NCBI RefSeq assembly: GCF_041902845.1
Contig: NZ_CP159486.1
Coordinates: 620,001-684,000 of the forward strand
Reading direction: 5' to 3'
Source of the DNA: Limibacterium fermenti
GTDB taxonomy: Bacteria; Bacteroidota; Bacteroidia; Bacteroidales; Dysgonomonadaceae
DNA: 64,000 nt
Within the stretch, counting starts at the first letter, position 1. Every line of letters starts with the position of its first letter. The notes below the pieces were generated by a model. The model was given only the letters and a program-made list of their open reading frames with translations, had not been told where the DNA came from and ran no database searches. Below are positions 54,018-60,223 of the stretch, in pieces. The position numbers and the translations under genes were made by a program.

Positions 54018-54065
54018 ATTCATCATTCATAATAAACAGATAATTCATCATTAAAAATTGGGAAA

Positions 54066-54740
54066 ATGATTAAAACAGTAAATTTACAAAAGATCTTCCG
54101 TACGGAAGAAGTGGAAACGTGGGCGTTGGCCGACGTGAATATCGAGATTGCAGAAGGCGAGTTTGTCGCGGTAATGGGCCCGTCGGGATGCGGTAAGTCC
54201 ACGTTGCTGAATATCCTCGGGTTGTTGGACAATCCTACTTCCGGGCAGTATTTCCTGAACGGGAAAGAGGTGTCGAAACTGAAAGAAAATGAGCGTACGT
54301 CGCTTCGCAAAGGCGTGATCGGATTTGTCTTCCAGAGTTTCAATCTGATCGACGAACTGAATGTGTATGAGAACATCGAGTTGCCGTTGTTGTATATGCG
54401 CATTCCCGCTTCCGAACGCCGCGAAAGGGTAAAGGAAGCCATGGATCGCATGGCCATTGCGCATCGCGAGAAGCATTTTCCGCAGCAACTTTCCGGCGGA
54501 CAACAGCAACGCGTCGCGATAGCCCGTGCGGTAGTCGCTCACCCGAAGCTGATACTTGCCGACGAACCGACCGGGAATCTCGATAGCAAAAACGGCGCCG
54601 AAGTGATGAGCCTTCTTACCGAACTCAATCGTGACGGGACGACTATTGTCATGGTAACGCACAGTCAGCACGATGCCGGATACGCCCGCCGCACGATCAA
54701 TCTCTTCGACGGAAAAGTCGTACCGGAGGTTGTTCTATGA
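54066..54740 (+). CDS. ABC transporter ATP-binding protein (LolD/MacB-type)
   Basis: A 224-residue ATPase: Walker A Gly-Pro-Ser-Gly-Cys-Gly-Lys-Ser-Thr at 38-46, Q-loop Gln90, signature Leu-Ser-Gly-Gly-Gln at 142-146, Walker B Leu-Ile-Leu-Ala-Asp-Glu at 162-167 and switch His199. It is a complete MacB/LolD/FtsE-type mechanotransmission ATPase. It is the last gene of the run and the only ATPase in it, so it must energise some or all of the five FtsX-type permeases, none of which has an ATPase domain. A strong bidirectional terminator about 110 bp downstream closes the locus. Confidence 0.97.
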   Translation: MIKTVNLQKIFRTEEVETWALADVNIEIAEGEFVAVMGPSGCGKSTLLNILGLLDNPTSGQYFLNGKEVSKLKENERTSLRKGVIGFVFQSFNLIDELNVYENIELPLLYMRIPASERRERVKEAMDRMAIAHREKHFPQQLSGGQQQRVAIARAVVAHPKLILADEPTGNLDSKNGAEVMSLLTELNRDGTTIVMVTHSQHDAGYARRTINLFDGKVVPEVVL

Positions 54741-54853
54741 TGCCGGAAGGAGTCCTCAAAAATCCGTTTTAAGGGAATGATGGTCTTTTGACACCTTCCC
54801 TTTCTATCAAAGTCTATCGGTAAGAGTTGTGTGACTTATGTGTTCTTAAAATA

Positions 54854-54895
54854 AAAGCACTTATCGAAAAGTATCGATAAGTGCTTTGTTTTTTT
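54854..54895. terminator. Bidirectional terminator between the ABC locus and tRNA-Arg
   Basis: A perfect 14-bp stem (AAAGCACTTATCGA at 54854-54867 and its complement at 54874-54887) with a 6-nt loop, followed by GTTTTTTT. It ends the rightward efflux transcript and, read leftwards, the tRNA transcript. Confidence 0.85.
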
Positions 54896-54898
54896 AAG

Positions 54899-54972
54899 TG
54901 ATCCGGAAGAGATTCGAACTCTTGACCCACAGCTTAGAAGGCTGTTGCTCTATCCAGCTGAGCTACCGGACC
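54899..54972 (-). tRNA. tRNA-Arg (anticodon UCU)
   Basis: On the minus strand: acceptor GGTCCGG pairing with CCGGATC (one G-U pair), D arm with AGCTCAG, anticodon loop CTTCTAA on an ACAGC/GCTGT stem (anticodon TCT, reads AGA), T arm AAGAG-TTCGAAT-CTCTT, discriminator A. CCA is not encoded. Confidence 0.93.
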
Positions 54973-55117
54973 CCTGATTGACTGTTCAGGGTGCAAAAAT
55001 AGTGTAAATATCAGAAACAAAAAAATTAATATGCACTCCATTCATTCGATCTTCAAAACGAAAGACCGCATGATGAATGGGTGTATGCTCTTTTTCGTCT
55101 TTCACACTCCAGGAAAA

Positions 55118-56452
55118 TTACAAAATTCCCTGAGACATCATCGCTTTGGCAACTTTCATAAATCCCGCTATGTTTGCGCCTTTCACATAGTTGACATATC
55201 CATCGCTTTCCGTACCGTACTTCACGCAGTTTTCGTGGATATTGGACATGATCCATTTCAGTTTCTCATCGACTTGCTCGGCGGTCCAGCTATAGCGCTC
55301 CGAGTTTTGAGTCATTTCTAATCCCGACACCGATACTCCTCCCGCATTTGCGGCTTTACCGGGAGCATACAAAATCTTATGTTGCTGAAATATTTCGATA
55401 GCTTCGGGGGTGCTGGGCATATTCGCTCCTTCGGAAACGGCAATGATGCCGTTTTGCATCAGTCGGCGGGCATCGTCTCCGCTAATTTCATTTTGTGTGG
55501 CCGAGGGCAATGCGATATCGGCTTTCTCGCTCCAAGGCCTTTCGCCCGGAACATACTTACATCCGAACTCTTCGGCATATTCGCGAATGCGCCCGCGATA
55601 AAGGTTTTTCAACTCCATCACAAACTGCAACTTTTCGGCTGTAATTCCATCGGGGTCGTAAATATATCCGTCGGAGTCCGATAATGTGACCGGAATGGCT
55701 CCCAGTTCGATTAATTTTTCGCACGTGTATTGCGCCACATTTCCCGATCCGGAAACGAGACAACGCTTACCGGCGAGTGTGATATTTTTGGTTGCAAGCA
55801 TTTGTTGCAGGAAATACACGTTTCCGTAACCGGTCGCTTCCGGACGAATGAGAGATCCTCCGAACTCACGGCCTTTGCCGGTAAAGGTACCGGTAAACTC
55901 GCCCGCTAACTTTTTGTACTTCCCAAACATATAGCCTACTTCCCGTCCGCCGACACCTATATCGCCCGCCGGAACATCGGTATCGGGGCCGATGACTTTC
56001 CACACACCTTCTACAAAAGCCTGGCAGAAGCGCATGATCTCCGCATCCGATTTTCCCCGGGGCGAGAAATCCGCTCCCCCCTTGGCGCCGCCCATCGGCA
56101 GGGTGGTGAGGGCATTCTTGAAGGTCTGTTCGAACGCCAAGAACTTTAGAATCGACAAATTTACCGATGCATGAAACCGGACTCCCCCTTTATAAGGGCC
56201 GATCGCATTATTGTGTTGCACACGATAACCCATATTCGTCTGCACATTTCCGTTATCATCCATCCATGTCACCCGAAAGGAGTGAATTTTGTCAGGGATG
56301 ACAAGCCTTTCCAAAAGATTGGCTTTTTCAAACTCGGGATGCTCGTTATATACATCCTCAATAGATTCTACTACTTCCTGTACAGCCTGATGATATTCGG
56401 GTTCGTTGGGAAAACGTCTTTTAATTAAATCGATAATGTTTGATGATTTCAT
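55118..56452 (-). CDS. gdhA: Glutamate dehydrogenase (hexameric, NADP-type)
   Basis: A complete 444-residue glutamate dehydrogenase converting 2-oxoglutarate and ammonia to glutamate in the cytoplasm. Conserved features: Pro-Tyr-Lys-Gly-Gly-Val-Arg-Phe-His (substrate Lys), Pro-Met-Gly-Gly-Ala-Lys-Gly-Gly (catalytic Lys), Pro-Ala-Gly-Asp-Ile-Gly-Val-Gly-Gly-Arg-Glu, and the Rossmann motif Gly-Ser-Gly-Asn-Val-Ala-Gln-Tyr. The length and Asn-Ile-Ala-Gly-Phe-Met-Lys-Val-Ala near the C-terminus match the 50-kDa hexameric class. Bacteroides species often carry two such enzymes (GdhA, GdhB); the cofactor cannot be fixed by eye. Confidence 0.96.
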   Translation of the reverse strand: MKSSNIIDLIKRRFPNEPEYHQAVQEVVESIEDVYNEHPEFEKANLLERLVIPDKIHSFRVTWMDDNGNVQTNMGYRVQHNNAIGPYKGGVRFHASVNLSILKFLAFEQTFKNALTTLPMGGAKGGADFSPRGKSDAEIMRFCQAFVEGVWKVIGPDTDVPAGDIGVGGREVGYMFGKYKKLAGEFTGTFTGKGREFGGSLIRPEATGYGNVYFLQQMLATKNITLAGKRCLVSGSGNVAQYTCEKLIELGAIPVTLSDSDGYIYDPDGITAEKLQFVMELKNLYRGRIREYAEEFGCKYVPGERPWSEKADIALPSATQNEISGDDARRLMQNGIIAVSEGANMPSTPEAIEIFQQHKILYAPGKAANAGGVSVSGLEMTQNSERYSWTAEQVDEKLKWIMSNIHENCVKYGTESDGYVNYVKGANIAGFMKVAKAMMSQGIL

Positions 56453-56888
56453 TGAAATAATAATTTATTCTTATGTGATCTTGTTTGTTTCAAAATGGAA
56501 TGCAAAAATACAAAAATAATGACAAATAGAATTATTTCTATTGGTTTTTCTTTTGAAATGGTTCCGAAGGATGGGCTGATGACTCTTAGTGTAAATTGAA
56601 ATCGGTGCGAAGAACATGAAAAAAAGGTACAGATTCACATCTATACCTTCGACAAAGACCCATAGAGAGTTAATGAAAAATTGATTTTTGCTATTTTTGA
56701 ACCAAATGAATATTGTTTGATCATGCAAAGGTCTATAATTATTGTTACAAATCCATTACTTTTTAATGAAGTGTTTGTTACGATTTTCATCGGCGACTTC
56801 CGAAAGAAAAAAACTCCGGCATACTTGAATAAGTAGACCGGAGCAATACCTTTTTCCGCATCGTTCGGTTTTACCGAAATGCGCTCTG
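56453..56888. other. Intergenic region upstream of gdhA
   Basis: No gene is supported; the 85-codon leftward frame here lacks protein-like character and a ribosome site. Two adjacent CAAAAATA octamers (56503-56510, 56511-56518), reading TATTTTTG on the minus strand, are candidate -7 boxes for gdhA 51-66 bp before its start, without a clear -33 partner. The rest shows nothing I can name. Confidence 0.4.
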
Positions 56889-57245
56889 TTACTTTTGACT
56901 CAGGGCAATGGCCAATTTCTGATTGTCTTGGATGTCTACTTCCGTTTCGGATATTTCGTAGGAAATCAATTCCACCCGTATTTGATGTTTACCGGGCTGG
57001 ATATTCGAAAGGTTGAAGTTCCCGTCTAAATCAGAATAATATTTCTGACCGTTTACATAAATCGTTGCTCCCGCTAATGCTTCGTTGCTTTCGTTGTCGA
57101 TAACAGAGCCGGAGATTTGCACCGTCTTCACCGCTTCAATCGTTGCAACGGCGTCAGACTCTTTCTTGTTATCCTTATTATCCGCAGCTAAAATAGCCGG
57201 AAAGGAAAGGAATACCGCTACCGTAAGTACTAAAAATGCTTTCAT
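56889..57245 (-). CDS. Small secreted carboxypeptidase-regulatory-like domain protein
   Basis: A 118-residue protein: signal peptide (1-21, ending Ala-Ile-Leu-Ala-Ala), a charged linker, and one carboxypeptidase-regulatory-like beta-sandwich (about 43-115; Gly-Ser-Val-Ile-Asp ... Ala-Leu-Ala-Gly-Ala-Thr-Ile-Tyr-Val-Asn-Gly ... Ser-Asp-Leu-Asp-Gly-Asn-Phe). The same module begins most TonB receptors of this phylum, but here it stands alone with no barrel behind it. Its role is unknown; a periplasmic binding or decoy function is possible. Confidence 0.82.
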   Translation of the reverse strand: MKAFLVLTVAVFLSFPAILAADNKDNKKESDAVATIEAVKTVQISGSVIDNESNEALAGATIYVNGQKYYSDLDGNFNLSNIQPGKHQIRVELISYEISETEVDIQDNQKLAIALSQK

Positions 57246-57365
57246 AATTGATGTCTGCCTTTATTGAAAATAAATTACAAGACAAAGGTGCCGCTTTCTT
57301 TTGACAAAGCTGTTACATTTCGGTTAAGATTTTGTGAAGATTTTAAGAAACAGCATAAAAGACTA

Positions 57366-57548
57366 AGAAACTGTTTAAATTTCTTACGAAGACTGTAATT
57401 AAACTATTCTTCGCCTTCAAAAAGTTTCTTTTTTGTATTCTTCTTCCTCTTATTTGGCTCAAATAGCCCGCTATTATCGCCAAAACGAGAAAGAACACTG
57501 CTAAAAAATAATTCTTTTTGAATCGCGAAAGAAATTTAAACAGATTCT
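57366..57548. repeat. 183-bp fold-back element, copy 1
   Basis: A dispersed repeat found again at 63088-63269 with high identity. The termini are inverted: the left end begins AGAAACTGTTTAAATTTCTT and the right end is its complement with one change. Inside, CAAAAAG near the left and CTTTTTG near the right extend the pairing, so the whole unit can fold back. There is no open frame. It sits between the MORN-type gene (57597, stop side) and the 118-residue protein (start side). It resembles a miniature inverted-repeat transposable element. No obvious target-site duplication was seen. Confidence 0.75.
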
Positions 57549-57596
57549 AAACAAAATCAGCTCATTCGGAAAATTCAAAACCGTTTCTAAGTCGAT

Positions 57597-58085
57597 CTAA
57601 AATCTTCTTTCTTCGCTTAGTTCTCCGTTTTCATTCCACATTTTCCAGAGGCCGGTTTTTTTGCCTTCGAAATAATGCATCTCATAGCGCTGCGTACCCA
57701 ATTCGTCCCAAATGCGCCAGGTTCCATGTTTCTTGTTGTCTTTATATTCGGCTTCCGACAGCAGTTGTCCGGAGATATCGTACATTCTCCATAGCCCATG
57801 CAGCTTGCCGTTTTGATAAGAACGGATTTCTTTGGGTTTACGGTTTTCAAAATAGATGACATAGGTTCCTTCGGGGACGCCCTCTTTAATTTGAATTTCC
57901 AGACGTAGCGTTCCGTTGTCGTAGTATTCCCGGTAATCACCGGTATAAAAATCATTTTGAGCCTTGTCTCTATAATAAAATCCTCCGCTGTAATATACCG
58001 TAGGAGTTTGCTTCACTTGATCCTGCGCATAGGTAAACAGTCCGGATGCGATGCAGATAATACTAAGGAATAGTTTATTTTTCAT
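57597..58085 (-). CDS. Secreted MORN-repeat (YwqK-like) protein
   Basis: A 162-residue protein: signal peptide (1-20, ending Phe-Thr-Tyr-Ala-Gln) and about five MORN-type repeats (Tyr-Thr-Gly-Asp-Tyr-Arg-Glu-Tyr-Tyr-Asp-Asn-Gly; Leu-His-Gly-Leu-Trp-Arg-Met-Tyr; Lys-His-Gly-Thr-Trp-Arg-Ile-Trp; Lys-Thr-Gly-Leu-Trp-Lys-Met-Trp). Databases often label this type toxin-antitoxin YwqK family; nothing here supports a toxin-antitoxin role. It probably acts as a small beta-sheet surface or periplasmic protein. Confidence 0.85.
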   Translation of the reverse strand: MKNKLFLSIICIASGLFTYAQDQVKQTPTVYYSGGFYYRDKAQNDFYTGDYREYYDNGTLRLEIQIKEGVPEGTYVIYFENRKPKEIRSYQNGKLHGLWRMYDISGQLLSEAEYKDNKKHGTWRIWDELGTQRYEMHYFEGKKTGLWKMWNENGELSEERRF

Positions 58086-58134
58086 ATCGTTAAAAAAGTA
58101 AAGAGATAAATGATTCTGTATTATTGTTTAAAAA

Positions 58135-58142
58135 CAAAGATA
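58135..58142 (-). promoter_or_regulatory. Possible -7 box of the MORN-protein gene
   Basis: The complement reads TATCTTTG, matching TAnnTTTG, 50 bp before the start at 58085. A -33 partner is not evident. Confidence 0.4.
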
Positions 58143-58173
58143 AGAAAAAAACAGATATAACTATCTTAATGCT

Positions 58174-58208
58174 AAAAAAGTATCCCTTTGAACGAGGGAT
58201 ACTTTTTT
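58174..58208 (-). terminator. Rho-independent terminator after the beta-helix gene
   Basis: A perfect 14-bp stem (58174-58187, AAAAAAGTATCCCT, and 58195-58208) with a 7-nt loop, 18 bp beyond the stop at 58227. The A/T flanks let it work in either direction; it separates the TonB/beta-helix operon from the MORN-type gene. Confidence 0.8.
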
Positions 58209-58226
58209 AGAAACACAGTTGTAAAA

Positions 58227-60194
58227 TTATTTAAACCAAGACCAAGTACCGATATCCAGTTTGCCTGTTTGATAAGGGCCTGTAAGGGTAGCCGTTTTTC
58301 CTTCTATGAGGATATTTGCCAACGGACCGTTGTTAGGCATATCTACTAACTTAGAGTATCCTTCGAGATACACGTTCGTAAATGTTCCTCCGGATTGTTT
58401 CTTGAATTGAAGAGCCGTTCCGGTTTTGGATGCGTTGGTATTGATAGCCGTTAAGTTTTCGATTTTCGGATTGTTATTGACCCCGTCCGCTTCAACGACT
58501 GTGGAGAATCCGTCGATCGTATGTACGACATACGCATTCTTAACGGTTCCGTTCCAACCTTCCGTCCAGTCGATCGAATCGTCTTCGTTATTTTCGAGAT
58601 AAAGGTTTTCTACCGAAACCGTTCCTCCGAAGAATTCCACGCCATCGTCGGCTCCGTTAATGATGGCAACGTTCGAGACCTTTGTTTGCGATCCTACGGC
58701 ATAGAGCGTCAATCCGTTATATTCTGATTCGGTATTGATTCTCGCCCCTGATCCTTTAATGACCAAATACGAGATGGAACCGGAATTATCTTTATCATTC
58801 GTACCGCCGTATTTAAAATCGCCCACTTCGGCTGTTGCGTTTACTCCGGCGGTAGTGGTGGCATTTCCACAGATGGTCAATCCTCCCCAATCTTGCGGTT
58901 TAGCATTCGGGGAAGTCATGATAACCGGGTTCTCGGCGGTTCCTTGAATGTTGATTTTAGCGCCTTGCATCACCGCAATATAGGTTTCGGTTTGCTTGCC
59001 TTCGGCCGCTACCGCCAAGATGCGTGTTCCCGCCGGAATGGTAAGGGTCGCCCCATTGTTCACAATATAGGCGCCGGTCAGCCGGTACGCTTTCGTTGCA
59101 TCTAATGTCGTGTTAGCCGTTACTTCGCCTTTTAATTCTACCACTTCGATAGCGTTCGCGTCGGCCCATTTCCAGGAAGAAGGATCGACGGTTGCCGGGC
59201 CATCGTACGCTTTGTCGAGACTCGCTGTTTCACCATTGATTTTAACGTTGGCCAGCGGCCCACCGTCAACCATATCCACTATTTTGGTGTATCCGATGAG
59301 CGAAAGGCCGGTAATGGTGGCGCCGGATTGTTTTTTGAATTGCAATGCCGTACCGTTTTCGGTCGAAACCGCCGTCAGGTTTTCAATTTTCGGATTGTTA
59401 TTCTTCCCGTCGGCTTCCACTACGGTCGAGAAACCTTTAATGGTATGTTTTACATACGCGTTTTTAACGGTTCCGTTCCAACCTTCTGTCCAGTCGATCG
59501 CGTCATCTTCGTTATTTTCGAGATAAAGGTTCTCTACGGAAACCGTTCCGCCGAAGAATTCCACGCCATCGTCGGCCCCATTGATGACCGCTACGTTAGA
59601 GACTTTCGTTCCCGATCCTACCGAATAGAGCGTCAATCCGTTATATTCCGATTCGGAATTGATTTTAGCGCCCGAGCCTTTAATGACCAGGTAAGAGATC
59701 GCGCCCGAGTTGTCGGCATCTTCCGTACCGCCGTATTTAAAATTACCGACTTCAGCCGTAGCATCGGCTCCGGCGGTGGTGGTTGCCTTTCCGCAAAGGG
59801 TCAGTCCGCCCCAATCGCCGGCTTTTCCCTGAGTCGACGTCATGATGACGGGAGCGTCAGCCGTACCTTGCACGTTAATTCTGGCGCCCCGCATTACCGC
59901 GATGTACGTTTCGGTTGCATTTCCGGCAGCGGCTGTGGCGGTAATGCGTGTGCCGGCAGGAATGGTGAGCGTTGCCCCTTCGTTCACGATAAACGATCCG
60001 GTCAATTGATAATTCGTAGAAGCGCTCAGCGTATAGTTCTCGTCGAGCGTGCCCTTTAGTTCTCCTCTTTCAATCAGTTCGATTACCGGCTTTTTTTCCG
60101 GTAGTGGTTCTTCTTTGTCGCATCCTGTTAAGAATGGAGTCAAAGTCATTAGGAAAATACCTAATAATAAAAGATTTTTCTTCATTGTTTTCAT
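58227..60194 (-). CDS. Internally duplicated beta-helix surface lipoprotein
   Basis: A 655-residue lipoprotein (signal ending Phe-Leu-Thr-Gly-Cys-Asp-Lys-Glu-Glu, with an acidic stretch suiting surface export). It consists of two tandem copies of a ~305-residue unit (about 42-345 and 346-655). Each has Gly-Ala-Thr-Leu-Thr-Ile-Pro-Ala-Gly-Thr-Arg, Asp-Trp-Gly-Gly-Leu-Thr, and a long block with Asn-Gly-Ala-Asp-Asp-Gly-Val-Glu-Phe-Phe-Gly-Gly that is almost identical in both halves. The repeating short strands indicate a right-handed parallel beta-helix. It follows the TonB receptor by 29 bp and is probably its surface partner. Acidic Asp/Glu/Asn turns could bind metal or glycan. No pectate-lyase-like catalytic set is evident. 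Start at 60194 or Met4 (60185). Confidence 0.82.
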   Translation of the reverse strand: MKTMKKNLLLLGIFLMTLTPFLTGCDKEEPLPEKKPVIELIERGELKGTLDENYTLSASTNYQLTGSFIVNEGATLTIPAGTRITATAAAGNATETYIAVMRGARINVQGTADAPVIMTSTQGKAGDWGGLTLCGKATTTAGADATAEVGNFKYGGTEDADNSGAISYLVIKGSGAKINSESEYNGLTLYSVGSGTKVSNVAVINGADDGVEFFGGTVSVENLYLENNEDDAIDWTEGWNGTVKNAYVKHTIKGFSTVVEADGKNNNPKIENLTAVSTENGTALQFKKQSGATITGLSLIGYTKIVDMVDGGPLANVKINGETASLDKAYDGPATVDPSSWKWADANAIEVVELKGEVTANTTLDATKAYRLTGAYIVNNGATLTIPAGTRILAVAAEGKQTETYIAVMQGAKINIQGTAENPVIMTSPNAKPQDWGGLTICGNATTTAGVNATAEVGDFKYGGTNDKDNSGSISYLVIKGSGARINTESEYNGLTLYAVGSQTKVSNVAIINGADDGVEFFGGTVSVENLYLENNEDDSIDWTEGWNGTVKNAYVVHTIDGFSTVVEADGVNNNPKIENLTAINTNASKTGTALQFKKQSGGTFTNVYLEGYSKLVDMPNNGPLANILIEGKTATLTGPYQTGKLDIGTWSWFK

Positions 60195-60223
60195 TTTAAA
60201 TGTTGCTACTATTAAAATCGTTA

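Noticed and set aside
56471..56728. 85-codon minus-strand frame upstream of gdhA
   Set aside because: Low-complexity, Phe/Lys/Asn-rich translation of AT-rich DNA that overlaps the likely gdhA promoter.
57597..58085. Toxin-antitoxin role for the YwqK-like protein
   Set aside because: The protein has a signal peptide and MORN repeats and no partner gene; the label is only a database habit.
59328..60059. 243-codon plus-strand frame opposite the beta-helix gene
   Set aside because: It mirrors the repeated segments of the real gene and has no recognisable features.
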